Shown here: one piece after another, positions 7,202-15,854 of the stretch | How positions within the stretch are numbered: position 1 is the first letter of the stretch | Layout: each line of letters begins with the position of its first letter | Assembly (NCBI GenBank): GCA_902780495.1 | Contig: CACZFM010000018.1 | Coordinates: 374-39,866 of the forward strand | Direction of reading: 5' to 3' | Source: an uncultured Bacteroidales bacterium | Lineage (GTDB): Bacteria > Bacteroidota > Bacteroidia > Bacteroidales > Paludibacteraceae | DNA length: 39,493 nucleotides | Position numbers and translations under genes: made by a program | Notes under the pieces: generated by a model | Told to the model about the DNA's origin: nothing | Seen by the model: the letters and a program-made list of their open reading frames with translations, nothing else | Database searches by the model: none

Positions 7202-9022
7202 TTATTTTTCGATTAATTTTTCTTTTCGTTTCTTTTCAAAAGCAGCCTCTACAATTTGGGAAGATAAATCTTCTCCCTCATCGAAGAATCCTTCAGGCCA
7301 ATGGTCAATCTTACCATACGGATTAATGGTAATCTTGCGATAAGTAGAAGCACCTGTTTCTTTATCTTTTTCTACAAAATAAATCATGGTATCATCTGAT
7401 ACTTGTGTGTCCTCTGATTTTGCAACAATTAAACGTAAACGATTAATAAGGTATTCTGAATGAGTTTCGATGATGCATTGTTTGCCTAATGCGTTCATAC
7501 TTACAAAAAAGTCTGCAAGTCTTGTCTGTACTTTAGGGTGTAGGTGTAGTTCAGGCTGTTCCAATATAATAGTATTACCCTTTTCAGCCAAAAAACATAG
7601 GACTAGAATGGGCAGAATTTGACTTACACCAACGCCTACATGGGTTAAATCTTGCTTCATGTCTTTAATTTCTGTGGTGATTTTAAGTTCATGACCAAAC
7701 TTTCCCCTATCATTAGTGCTCATATCTTTTGCTACTCCTAAATATACAAGCCATTTGTTGATCGCCTCTGCCAATGGACCTTCTTTTATATTATCTTTGA
7801 TTAAACTATCGTGTGAATATTCAAACTGTCGTGGGTCTATATACTGTATTCTTTTGCCTTTGTTATTCTCATATACAGCAGCTGTATTTTCTCCTTTTAA
7901 TCCAAGACCTGTAGCATCTCCATTGCTTTCAAGAGGATACAATGATTTTGGTTCTTCTCGTAATGGTCCAAGATATTGTATTTTTTCACTAAAAAATGTA
8001 CTCAAATAATTTATACTAGGGTGGTTGTAAACGGGCATCCTTTCTATAAAATATTTTTTAGGAAGTGAACTGAGTTGAGCAAACAATCTATCGGAATATT
8101 TACGTATATCTTCCGCATCCATAGCGCTTACTCTTAGTACAGAGCGCAGTTTATTCAATGTGAAGTTTTTCTCTTTTAATTTTTGATATTGTTTTAAGAA
8201 AGTCTCTCTATCCCGAAACTTATTATTTATGTAAATATCTTCAACTATAGCAAGTCCATTATCTTGAATAAGGGGTTTTATCATCTCCCAGTCATCATCT
8301 TCCATACTAAAATATGCATCCCCAATACCAAATAAGAAGTCATTTAAATATGCCCGAACTTGATCTTCATAACTGCAGTAAGCTACTAAATATCTCGGAA
8401 GAAAATGAAACATTCCTGCACCTATATAGTGCCATTGGAAACGAGTTCCAAAGTAATCTTCTTTCGATTTTATTTTAGATGTAACTGTGTATCTCAATTC
8501 AGATGTTTGTATTTTGGGTTCATTCATATTTATGACAGCCTGCTCTTGTGCATTTCTTGAGGCACTTTTTTGGACATGTAATATTTCAACTTTTTCTTTT
8601 TGAGAGAATGATATCATGTCCATGTTTTCAAGATCAGGATGAAGACATTCAACGGAATCTGATGAGACTTGGAAACTACAATCTATTTGAGAAATTGCAG
8701 ACAAATCTCGATACCTTCTACGTACATAAAAGCTATCAATATCTTGCACTCGATCAAGTGAGAAACCAATTTTGATTTGTCTCTTATTGTCTCTGCCATA
8801 TACAACATCATCATATGTACCAAATTTCTTGAACCACCCATTGAGTACTATTGAATTTGACGAAACCTGATTCTGTAAGGTTTGTGTTACGAGCAAAATG
8901 CTTTGGAGAATCGTACTTTTACCAGAACTATTTGCTCCCGTGAATATAGTTAACGGTCTAAATTCCAACTCCTTCTCTTGATTAATCGATTTGAAATTGT
9001 TTAATATCCACTTTTTTATCAT
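7202..9022 (-). CDS. AAA family ATPase with SMC/ABC-type core and DUF3696-like C-terminus (606 aa)
   Basis: Residues 29-37 are a Walker A (GANSSGKST) directly after the KSINQEKELEFRPLTIFTGA start typical of RecF/OLD-like ATPases. A long insertion (~60-330) separates it from the second half. Around residues 478-490 is the Walker B (TIILEQPELHLHP), followed by the H-loop IIETHSEYLINRLR. The tail has the DUF3696-like motif KITINPYGKIDHWPEGFFDE, then a basic end. This split layout is that of stand-alone ABC-class ATPases that sense DNA or phage products. There is no TOPRIM domain, so it is not a complete OLD nuclease; the nuclease or toxin function would have to come from the gene at 6158. Strongly AT-rich compared with its surroundings. 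No clear promoter was found upstream (9023-9101). Confidence 0.85.
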   Translation of the reverse strand: MIKKWILNNFKSINQEKELEFRPLTIFTGANSSGKSTILQSILLVTQTLQNQVSSNSIVLNGWFKKFGTYDDVVYGRDNKRQIKIGFSLDRVQDIDSFYVRRRYRDLSAISQIDCSFQVSSDSVECLHPDLENMDMISFSQKEKVEILHVQKSASRNAQEQAVINMNEPKIQTSELRYTVTSKIKSKEDYFGTRFQWHYIGAGMFHFLPRYLVAYCSYEDQVRAYLNDFLFGIGDAYFSMEDDDWEMIKPLIQDNGLAIVEDIYINNKFRDRETFLKQYQKLKEKNFTLNKLRSVLRVSAMDAEDIRKYSDRLFAQLSSLPKKYFIERMPVYNHPSINYLSTFFSEKIQYLGPLREEPKSLYPLESNGDATGLGLKGENTAAVYENNKGKRIQYIDPRQFEYSHDSLIKDNIKEGPLAEAINKWLVYLGVAKDMSTNDRGKFGHELKITTEIKDMKQDLTHVGVGVSQILPILVLCFLAEKGNTIILEQPELHLHPKVQTRLADFFVSMNALGKQCIIETHSEYLINRLRLIVAKSEDTQVSDDTMIYFVEKDKETGASTYRKITINPYGKIDHWPEGFFDEGEDLSSQIVEAAFEKKRKEKLIEK

Positions 9023-9101
9023 ATTTATAAGATTTTAATGATTATTCAAAATAGTAATAAATAGCATTTTCAGTTACGCTTAACGCAGGATGGCTTTTTC
9101 A

Positions 9102-10529
9102 TCAAGATCTTTCTTTTATAAACAAGTCATCTATTGTAACACTATTTAGTATGTTACTTGCGTAACCATTAGGTGTTAATCCGTACGTAGTAATAAAGGT
9201 CGGCATAATGCCGTAACGTGTTTCCGTCTGGTCAACAAATGCGGCTTGGCGTATGCGCAACTTCAAATCTTCGGATTTGTCTATCGTATAAGTAGTGGCA
9301 CTATATTTAATCTCGCAGAGGTTGATTAACCTATCGGCGCGCTCAATAATCAGATCTACTTGAGCGCGTTGGTTCGGGTCATTGCTCCGCCATGAATAGT
9401 ACTCGGTACCAATTTGGTCTATCCCAAGAGCTTTCTTTATTTGAGGAATATGCGCCATGCATACGCGCTCATAGGACAAACCGAAATATGTGTTCACTTT
9501 CGGTGACCGTAGATTATGCGTCCAGAACAATTCATCCGTTTCTCCATCTACAAAGGAATGGAAGAACTGGGTGAAGTGATCAGCAAGCATATAGATACCT
9601 CCGTTTTTATTGATTTTCTTTGTCTTTGTGCGATAATAACTAACGAAATCGCACTTTACAAGATTATCCAATTGCTCGGATAGGTTCCCTCCATGGGACT
9701 TTTTTAGCACATTTGCAATCTCAATGCGTGTCAAGCCGTATCGGTGTTCCGCCAAGACTTGAACAATCGCAATATAAGGCGCTGGATTAGTAAATAGCGA
9801 GGCAAATAATCGTTCATATTCTGTCCGCAACTCGCCTTTCTTCGAGAACAACAACCTGTCTATCGCTCCGGCAACACTTTCTTTCGGCTCTATCAGACTA
9901 AGATAGTAGGGAATACCTCCAAATACCATATACGCCTGCAGGATTGCTAATCTATCCCATTTAAATTGGCGCGCTTGCATGTATTGTTCGGCCTGCGCGA
10001 GTGTGAACGGATGGAGATGCATAAGATGCGTGATACGGTCATGTAAACCGCCGTGATTATTAACGATATTATCCACCATCCACGAGGTGGCTGAACCGCA
10101 AACAATCAGCATTAGATTGTCGTGCTTGGACACCCAACTATTCCAGAAATGTCCCAGTGCCGCCACAAAACGAGTACCTTTAACATCAAAGCAAGGTAAC
10201 TCGTCGATGAAGATAATCTGACGCTTGTTCGGATCTAAGTTCGGCGTAAGTGTCTGCTCCAAAGCAAAGAACATATCCATCCATTTGCGAGGTGTCTTAC
10301 CTTTATAGCCTATGCGCCGAAGCGACTGGTTAAAAGCCTCAAACTGATCGTCTTTTTCGCCCATTAGGACACCGGACGTTTCAAAGACCATCTGTTCGCC
10401 AAGCGTTTTGTTTATGAGGAATGTTTTTCCTACACGGCGACGACCGTACATAGCAACGAACTCCGGCTGATTAGAGGCTGCATACCTGTTCAGTTGCGCC
10501 ATTTGCTCTGTTCTTCCGATAATCTCCAT
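9102..10529 (-). CDS. ATP-binding protein, ATPase_2/DUF234 type, with PD-(D/E)XK-like C-terminus (475 aa)
   Basis: The start at ATG 10529 lies 23 nt after a strong promoter; the longer open frame to 10670 runs through that promoter. Residues 29-38 are a Walker A (GRRRVGKTFL), ~102-109 a Walker B (IIFIDELP), then a sensor-like strand VCGSATSWM. A winged-helix region (RYGLTRIEIANVLKKSHGGN) follows. Near residues ~390-410 the sequence QVDLIIE ... LCEIKYS matches the D...ExK pattern of restriction-endonuclease-like folds. Proteins with this layout are abundant, often multi-copy, in Bacteroides and archaea, and their role is not settled. Autonomous gene, not in an operon. Confidence 0.85.
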   Translation of the reverse strand: MEIIGRTEQMAQLNRYAASNQPEFVAMYGRRRVGKTFLINKTLGEQMVFETSGVLMGEKDDQFEAFNQSLRRIGYKGKTPRKWMDMFFALEQTLTPNLDPNKRQIIFIDELPCFDVKGTRFVAALGHFWNSWVSKHDNLMLIVCGSATSWMVDNIVNNHGGLHDRITHLMHLHPFTLAQAEQYMQARQFKWDRLAILQAYMVFGGIPYYLSLIEPKESVAGAIDRLLFSKKGELRTEYERLFASLFTNPAPYIAIVQVLAEHRYGLTRIEIANVLKKSHGGNLSEQLDNLVKCDFVSYYRTKTKKINKNGGIYMLADHFTQFFHSFVDGETDELFWTHNLRSPKVNTYFGLSYERVCMAHIPQIKKALGIDQIGTEYYSWRSNDPNQRAQVDLIIERADRLINLCEIKYSATTYTIDKSEDLKLRIRQAAFVDQTETRYGIMPTFITTYGLTPNGYASNILNSVTIDDLFIKERS

Positions 10530-10552
10530 ACCTGTATTGATTAAAAACGCTG

Positions 10553-10583
10553 CAAAGGTACAACTTATTTCTGACATATGCAA
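10553..10583 (-). promoter_or_regulatory. Promoter of the DUF234-type ATPase
   Basis: Minus strand: TTG (10581-10583), 20-nt spacer, TACCTTTG (10553-10560). The spacer core TATGTCAGAAATAAGTTG is nearly identical to that at 11541-11558. Confidence 0.85.
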
Positions 10584-10853
10584 GAGGTAAGGCGCGAAAA
10601 ATGTATTTTTTTTGTATTCCACGCGCCTTATACTAAAATATTGGGCGCGCAAATCGGTATTTTTATTCATTTCTCGCGCCCTATATATGACAGCTCACAT
10701 GTGCGTATGTGTGAAATAAGGTCTTCGCTATCGCTCAGGTCTTTGTTTGTAGATTTTTCTTTCCCCCATAATAAGGTGCTCGTTTCTCTCGCGGCTGTGT
10801 TTATGTGCTACGCACGCTCAAATGATGAGAAAACAACTGCGATGATACAATAT

Positions 10854-10878
10854 TTTTTTGAATTATACAAGTTTTTTA
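10854..10878. repeat. 25-bp match to 1197-1221
   Basis: Seven T followed by GAATTATACAAGTTTTTT are identical at 1197-1221 and here. At 1184-1214 this is a working-looking minus-strand promoter. Here the -7 box has decayed (ATGATA-like instead of AAGTTA on the plus strand), so it looks like a dead duplicate. Confidence 0.6.
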
Positions 10879-10982
10879 TTCATTTAATTGTTTATGTTTT
10901 GATTTTTCATTTGTATTTACGCACAAAACAGAAGCACCCGTCTCTCGACGAGTGCTTTCCCTGGCTACTTTTTACTACTACA

Positions 10983-11306
10983 CTGCAATTGCTGCAACAT
11001 GTGATAGAGCGCGCCAAAATCGTGCAATATCGCACGTCTGTAGGTATGAACCAAGAACAAATCCGGTTTTATTGGTTTATTGGCGAGGATATTGTTCGGC
11101 TCCAAACTTCTGCCAAATATGGCGATAGTTTCCTTTATCAACTAAGTGATGATTTGCAGCATTTGTTTCCTGACCATAAAGGCTTTTCATATCGCAACTT
11201 ACAATATATGAAGAAGATGTACCTTACTTTTTCAACGCAGGGTACAAATCTGCCACAACTTGTGGCAAAATCTTCACCAGACACTATTGAAAACGCCTAT
11301 GTCTAA
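10983..11306 (+). pseudogene. N-terminal remnant of a DUF1016 (YhcG-type) nuclease
   Basis: The 107 residues LQLLQHVIERAKIVQYRTSV ... FYWFIGEDIVRLQ ... YGDSFLYQLSDDLQHLFPDH ... GFSYRNLQYMKKMYLTF ... LPQLVAKS match the conserved N-terminal domain of DUF1016/YhcG proteins as I know them. After LVAKS the frame ends with an unrelated SPDTIENAYV. Full-length members (~330-380 aa) continue with a PD-(D/E)XK nuclease domain, which is absent. No start codon sits at the usual place; the open frame upstream is non-homologous. Intact homologues are often encoded with restriction systems, so this is probably a scar of a lost defence locus. Confidence 0.7.
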
Positions 11307-11367
11307 AGAAGATTATGAATATTAATTTCAAGAAGAGGTAAAATAACCTTTTCTTCAACTCTCTTTC

Positions 11368-11399
11368 AAGTGCGGCACAACCAGCCGCACTTATTTTTT
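11368..11399 (+). terminator. Intrinsic terminator after the DUF1016 remnant
   Basis: Perfect 9-bp stem AAGTGCGGC / GCCGCACTT with loop ACAACCA, then A and six T. It is followed at once by a run of nine G (11400-11408). Confidence 0.85.
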
Positions 11400-11535
11400 G
11401 GGGGGGGGACAATCTTTCAAAAAGAACAAAATAGAAGCAAAACTCAATTTTTCATATAACTACCCGCCAGTGTTACGCAAAAATATCAGTTTTCGGGTTA
11501 CTTGGGGAATTCTCCACCGATTTCTTCCTAAAAAA

Positions 11536-11566
11536 TTGTATATGTCAAAAATAAGTTGTACCTTTG
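11536..11566 (+). promoter_or_regulatory. Promoter of the secreted 448-aa protein
   Basis: TTG (11536-11538), 20-nt spacer with core TATGTCAAAAATAAGTTG, TACCTTTG (11559-11566). The ATG at 11599 follows 32 nt later. Confidence 0.85.
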
Positions 11567-11598
11567 CAGTCTGTTATGGTTTATTTGTAAACAATCGT

Positions 11599-12945
11599 AT
11601 GAAGAGAAAGGTAATTTTCGTTGTTCTTTTTGCCGCCCTAATGATGGGCACGACGCTACAAGCACAAAAACAATCCCCTTCCATTGTCGGCGGTGAGGAT
11701 TCGCTTTCCCGTATGTTCAGCCGCGAATTCACGCTGGACCCCCCCCTTGTTATGAATCACTTCTCCTTCCTGATGCAAGGTACCGTTACGGAGGATGGGT
11801 CATTGGAAGATATGGACGGTTCCATAACCTCTTCCTACACCGTTTATTCGACGCAAAATTCGGCTCCGAACACCCGTGAAAACAACCATGTGGAGGTGTT
11901 GCTGTCCTGGGTGAAAGAATATTTGAGGAAAAAGATTGCGGCAAAGGAGATTCAGTTTGTTCCCTGCACGGAAGACGGTTCGCCCGTAGCCAAGCCCATA
12001 GAGTTCACGCTTACCTACGCTCCACTGTACTATGCCCAAACAGGGGATACGCTGTCGTGTACAGGTGAGATAGAAAACGCAGCGACAGCTTATGGCGAGA
12101 GGCCCATCCTGTACCACCGTTTTTACGTTCATAATGGTCAGGAAACGCCCTATCATGCCGTTGTTCATCGCAATAATCAATCGACACTAACGCTCCACTA
12201 TTTCGACACCCTGTCCGAATTTCCTTTTCTGATAGCAAGATATAAAGTGGAAAAACCGGACCAAGTAGTACGCAATTCGTTTCAGCAATACATGTCCGAC
12301 AAACGAGTTCAGTATCGGCAGTACTACGAAGCCGACTCGATGCGCTATGTGGAGGTGTTTGACGAAGAGAATAAGCTAAGTACCAAGTACTTTATGGTCT
12401 ATCGTCCGAATAATCTCCATCCGCATTTGCTATACAAAGAAGTCTATTATCCTTCCGGCAATGTAAAGACACGCATCGTATATCCGAATCTGCTTCAGAC
12501 CATCACCAAGGATTACAAAATCGATGTATATGCCTACCGTGAAGACGGCACAGCCGCCAAGTATGTTGCTCCGGCTAATGCGAAATCCGTGGTGAGTAGT
12601 TTTTTCAAGTGGAACTTCCGCGTTCCGAGAGTGAAAGAGAGCACAAACGGTATCAATTCTATTACAGTCAAACCAATGCTCGTTTTCTATGTGGATGCAG
12701 AAGGCAATATGGAATACCGAGGCAAAGTAAGTTTCTCTACCGACTGGTCCTATAACTATCAAGTGGGAATAATAACCCCTATTATGATCAATAAGTTGAT
12801 ACAGACCTATTACGGTCCTTGTCTGCACAATGTACTGGAGGAATTGCGTCACCAAACGCTCCGTTGCAAGCCCGCCAAGATAGATAAGCAACCCGTAGAA
12901 AGTATCGTTCTTATCAATCTCGAACACGAGTTTATGCCTAAGTAA
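11599..12945 (+). CDS. Secreted protein with TonB-C-like end domains (448 aa)
   Basis: ATG 11599 gives a clear signal peptide (MKRKVIFVVLFAALMMGTTLQAQ); longer frames run through the promoter. Residues ~45-150 hold GTVTEDGSLEDMDGSI and end SPVAKPIEFTLTYAP. The middle has a MORN-like stretch (LYKEVYYPSGNVKTRIVYPN). The C-terminus (VFYVDAEGNMEYRGKV ... RCKPAKIDKQPVESIVLINL) has the pattern of the TonB C-terminal fold: strand, long helix, then KPAKxxxxPVxSxVxIxL. So the protein may be a periplasmic protein with one or two TonB-C-like domains, as in Bacteroidetes energy-transducer-like proteins. There is no membrane anchor after cleavage, so it is probably not a working TonB. A run of eight C lies in the gene at 11739-11746. 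Confidence 0.75.
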   Translation: MKRKVIFVVLFAALMMGTTLQAQKQSPSIVGGEDSLSRMFSREFTLDPPLVMNHFSFLMQGTVTEDGSLEDMDGSITSSYTVYSTQNSAPNTRENNHVEVLLSWVKEYLRKKIAAKEIQFVPCTEDGSPVAKPIEFTLTYAPLYYAQTGDTLSCTGEIENAATAYGERPILYHRFYVHNGQETPYHAVVHRNNQSTLTLHYFDTLSEFPFLIARYKVEKPDQVVRNSFQQYMSDKRVQYRQYYEADSMRYVEVFDEENKLSTKYFMVYRPNNLHPHLLYKEVYYPSGNVKTRIVYPNLLQTITKDYKIDVYAYREDGTAAKYVAPANAKSVVSSFFKWNFRVPRVKESTNGINSITVKPMLVFYVDAEGNMEYRGKVSFSTDWSYNYQVGIITPIMINKLIQTYYGPCLHNVLEELRHQTLRCKPAKIDKQPVESIVLINLEHEFMPK

Positions 12946-13099
12946 GCGTCTGCTTACTTGGCGTCCTGCATCTCTACCGGTTTATGGTTGCCGTTTCATA
13001 GCAACACCTCGGACGCTTATCTAATGTCGCCTTAATCGTTTGAGGCTTTTGCCGAAATAAGCCCTCCCGACCGTGGGGTGAAGAACCCCTTTACTACGC

Positions 13100-13124
13100 A
13101 AAAGAGACACCGTTTGGTGTCTCT

Positions 13125-13125
<1 letters not shown>
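13100..13125 (-). terminator. Terminator of tRNA-Ser
   Basis: On the minus strand AAGAGACACC / GGTGTCTCTT form a 10-bp stem with an AAAC loop, followed by a short T-tract. It begins immediately after the tRNA 3' end. Confidence 0.8.
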
Positions 13126-13214
<89 letters not shown>

Positions 13215-13286
13215 TTTGTCTATCCTCGGAAAGTAAAGTTCCCTCGGATGGGCTTGTTCTGAAATAATAATTTTCAAAATCGGCTG

Positions 13287-13317
13287 CAAAGGTAGTGCTT
13301 TTTTTTCATCTGTGCAA
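13287..13317 (-). promoter_or_regulatory. Promoter of tRNA-Ser
   Basis: Minus strand: TTG (13315-13317), 20-nt spacer with A8 tract, TACCTTTG (13287-13294). Confidence 0.8.
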
Positions 13318-13355
13318 ATTATTTTGGTGTTTTTTTGTAAAATCCTGTAAAAATC

Positions 13356-13386
13356 TTGCATATTTGCAGAAAAAGTAGTACCTTTG
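13356..13386 (+). promoter_or_regulatory. Promoter of the ABC ATPase/ruvB/HAD group
   Basis: TTG (13356-13358), 20-nt spacer, TACCTTTG (13379-13386), 20 nt before the ATG at 13407. Confidence 0.8.
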
Positions 13387-13406
13387 TGCCCGAATTGCAG
13401 AAAAAT

Positions 13407-14051
13407 ATGGTTGGTGTAGAAAAGATAAACAAGCGTTTTGGCAAACAACAAGTGCTGACCGATGTGTCGTTTGCGATAGCTCAAGGCGAGATAGTCGGCC
13501 TGTTGGGTCCGAACGGTGCCGGCAAATCGACACTGATGAAGATTCTTATCGGTTTGCTTACGCCGGACAGCGGTTCGGTGCAATGTCCCGAACATGTGGG
13601 TTATCTTCCGGAGCGCAATCCCTTGTATGAGGAGATGTATGTGCGTGAGTATCTATGCTTTATCGCCCGTCTTGTTCATGCGGAGAAAGATGTGGAATCC
13701 GTGATAGACAGGGTGGGTCTTCGTCCGGAAGTGGGTAAGCATATCCGCCAACTGAGCAAAGGTTATCGTCAGCGTGTAGGTCTGGCCTCCGCCATGTTGG
13801 GCAACCCTGACTTGCTTATACTGGATGAGCCGACCACCGGATTAGACCCTAACCAATTGGACGAAATCCGCCACCTCATTCACGAAATAGGCGAACGGCA
13901 CACCGTGATACTTTCGACCCATATTCTTCAAGAAGTGAAAGAGATGTGTACGCGTGTCATCATCATCGACCATGGCCGGATATGTGCCGATATGCCGATG
14001 CACGAAATAAGCGATTTGGAAGACCTCTTCCGCCAATCTACCATGCACTAA
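13407..14051 (+). CDS. ABC transporter ATP-binding protein, GldA-like (214 aa)
   Basis: It starts at ATG 13407, just after its promoter. Walker A GPNGAGKST (~35-43), Q-loop region near YLPERNPLY, signature-like LSKGYRQRVGLA, Walker B LLILDEPTTGLDP, and the switch His in ILSTHILQE are all present, so the ATPase should be active. The sequence resembles GldA, the ATPase of the GldAFG exporter of Bacteroidetes. The protein is shorter than typical GldA (~300 aa) and ends soon after the nucleotide-binding domain. No permease lies beside it, so its partner must be elsewhere. ruvB follows after 21 nt, probably in the same transcript. Confidence 0.85.
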   Translation: MVGVEKINKRFGKQQVLTDVSFAIAQGEIVGLLGPNGAGKSTLMKILIGLLTPDSGSVQCPEHVGYLPERNPLYEEMYVREYLCFIARLVHAEKDVESVIDRVGLRPEVGKHIRQLSKGYRQRVGLASAMLGNPDLLILDEPTTGLDPNQLDEIRHLIHEIGERHTVILSTHILQEVKEMCTRVIIIDHGRICADMPMHEISDLEDLFRQSTMH

Positions 14052-14072
14052 CCCCCCGAACATTATAGAGAG

Positions 14073-15092
14073 ATGAACCAGGATTTCGATATACGTGAAC
14101 AGATTTCGGAGAAGGAACAGGACAACGCCCTTCGTCCCCTTCGGTTTAACGACTTTGCCGGTCAGACAAAGATAGTCAGCAATCTGAAAATCTTTGTGGA
14201 AGCGGCTCGTATGCGCCATGAGAGTTTGGACCATGTTCTGCTGTTCGGCCCTCCGGGCTTGGGCAAAACGACCTTGAGCAACATCATCGCCAATGAGTTG
14301 GGAGTAGGGTTCAAGGTGACGAGTGGTCCCGTTCTGGATAAGCCCGGCGATTTGGCAGGTCTGCTCACCTCACTGGAAGAAAACGATGTGTTGTTTATCG
14401 ATGAGATTCACCGTCTCAGTCCGGTGGTGGAGGAGTATCTTTATTCCGCGATGGAAGACTATCGCATTGATATAATGATAGACAAGGGTCCGTCTGCCCG
14501 CACTATCCAGATAGACCTGAATCGTTTCACCCTGATAGGTGCGACCACGCGTAGCGGTCTGCTGACTTCGCCTTTGCGCGCCCGTTTCGGTATCAATTGT
14601 CATTTAGAGTACTATGACGCCGATATTCTTTCGGGCATTGTGGCTCGTTCAGCAGGTTTGCTGGGCATCCGAATAGACAGTAAAGCCGCCGCAGAGATAG
14701 CCCGCCGCAGTCGTGGCACGCCACGTATAGCCAATGCGCTGCTGCGCCGTGTGCGTGATTTTGCACAAGTGAAAGGCGATGGCAGTATAGACTTGGCCAT
14801 TGCACAATATGCATTGGAAGCCCTCAATATCGATACATTCGGTCTGGATGAAATAGACAATAAGTTGCTCTGCACCATTATCGACAAGTTCCGTGGCGGT
14901 CCTGTCGGCCTCAATACGATTGCGACAGCGATGGGCGAAGATGCAGGAACGATAGAGGATGTGTATGAGCCTTATTTGATAAAAGAAGGCTTTATCAAAC
15001 GTACTCCTCGCGGCCGTGAGGCGACAGAACTGGCCTATCATCATCTTCATAAAACGCCGCTGAATGCAGACGGCCAACAGGCATTGTTTTAA
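14073..15092 (+). CDS. ruvB: Holliday junction branch migration helicase RuvB (339 aa)
   Basis: RuvB is the hexameric ATPase that drives branch migration of Holliday junctions with RuvA during recombination repair. Visible are the RuvB N-terminus ([20 protein letters not shown]), Walker [11 protein letters not shown] (~60), Walker [11 protein letters not shown] (~107), the sensor region [20 protein letters not shown] and the C-terminal winged helix ([16 protein letters not shown] ... [14 protein letters not shown]). Full length for the family. It sits between the ABC ATPase and the HAD gene on one strand; ruvA and ruvC are not in the window. Confidence 0.97.
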   Translation: MNQDFDIREQISEKEQDNALRPLRFNDFAGQTKIVSNLKIFVEAARMRHESLDHVLLFGPPGLGKTTLSNIIANELGVGFKVTSGPVLDKPGDLAGLLTSLEENDVLFIDEIHRLSPVVEEYLYSAMEDYRIDIMIDKGPSARTIQIDLNRFTLIGATTRSGLLTSPLRARFGINCHLEYYDADILSGIVARSAGLLGIRIDSKAAAEIARRSRGTPRIANALLRRVRDFAQVKGDGSIDLAIAQYALEALNIDTFGLDEIDNKLLCTIIDKFRGGPVGLNTIATAMGEDAGTIEDVYEPYLIKEGFIKRTPRGREATELAYHHLHKTPLNADGQQALF

Positions 15093-15110
15093 CCGTTGAA
15101 CAGGGTGGGT

Positions 15111-15854
15111 ATGTACAAAGCCGTTTTCATAGATTGGGATAATACAATCGGCGATTGGACTTCATCGGAGATAGCCGCACAAAAGGAACTCTATGCCAAG
15201 TACAATCTGCAGGAGTTTTTTCCGTCCTTTGCCGAATGGTACACGACGTATGATGTGCATAACACCGAACTGTGGGAACGCTATGGACGAAGCGAAATAA
15301 CCAAAGATTTTTTGCAATTGGACCGTTTCCTTTTCCCTCTTGTTCAGTCATTGGGCGGTGAAGAACGGTGGATGCATTCTCCAAGGCTGATAGGTTTGGC
15401 AAAGTCAATGGGCGAAGATTTTCTAGCCTTGACCAACCGGTATTTCTCCCTGCTGCCGGATGTGAAACAGCAAGTAGAGATCTTGGGTCGCCATTTTCCG
15501 CTGACGATTGTGAGTAATGGTTTCGGTTCGGTGCAGTACTACAAAATCCGCCGTTCCGGTTTGGAGAATTGTTTCCGTCATGTGGTGCTGAGTGAAGAAG
15601 TAGGCGTACAAAAACCCGATCCGGCGATATTTCATTATGCCTTACAGGTGAATAACGAAAACCGCCTTCGTCGAGGTATGGAACCTTTAACGAAAGCGGA
15701 TATTCTGATGGTCGGTGACAGCTATACCAGCGATATTCAAGGCGCTATCAATGCGGGTATCGACCAAGCGTGGATAGCCCCACAATTCGATGACCGTCCT
15801 GCCACCTACAAAATACAATCACTGAAAGAGATATTCCCGATTTTGGGCATTTAA
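15111..15854 (+). CDS. HAD-superfamily hydrolase, YjjG-like (247 aa)
   Basis: ATG 15111 is chosen, placing FIDWDNTIGDW (HAD motif I, DxD) at the start; a TTG at 15096 would only add five residues. Motif II is TIVSNG, motif III has the Lys in VGVQKPDPAIF, and motif IV is MVGDSYTSDIQGAINAG, so all catalytic residues of a phosphatase are there. The helical cap between residues ~20 and 110 fits the YjjG/5'-nucleotidase-like subgroup, which acts on pyrimidine nucleotides. The exact substrate is inference. Its stop overlaps the convergent panB stop by 4 bp, so there is no room for a separate terminator. Confidence 0.85.
   Translation: MYKAVFIDWDNTIGDWTSSEIAAQKELYAKYNLQEFFPSFAEWYTTYDVHNTELWERYGRSEITKDFLQLDRFLFPLVQSLGGEERWMHSPRLIGLAKSMGEDFLALTNRYFSLLPDVKQQVEILGRHFPLTIVSNGFGSVQYYKIRRSGLENCFRHVVLSEEVGVQKPDPAIFHYALQVNNENRLRRGMEPLTKADILMVGDSYTSDIQGAINAGIDQAWIAPQFDDRPATYKIQSLKEIFPILGI

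Larger units (their letters stand above)
10530..10982. other. Intergenic region with degraded sequence
   Basis: No intact gene. It contains the minus-strand promoter of the ATPase at 9102 (10553-10583) and a degraded copy (10843-10878) of the promoter at 1184-1214. A hairpin at 10931-10956 (AGCACCCGTC with GACGAGTGCT, one mismatch) resembles a decayed terminator. Confidence 0.5.

Noticed and set aside
7202..9022. Complete OLD-family nuclease
   Set aside because: The ATPase core is there but no TOPRIM motifs follow the H-loop; the C-terminus is DUF3696-like instead.
12940..12959. Terminator after the 448-aa secreted protein gene
   Set aside because: AAGTAAGC/GCTTACTT forms a neat 8-bp hairpin over the stop codon, but no T-run follows (GGCGTCC), so I did not call it a terminator.
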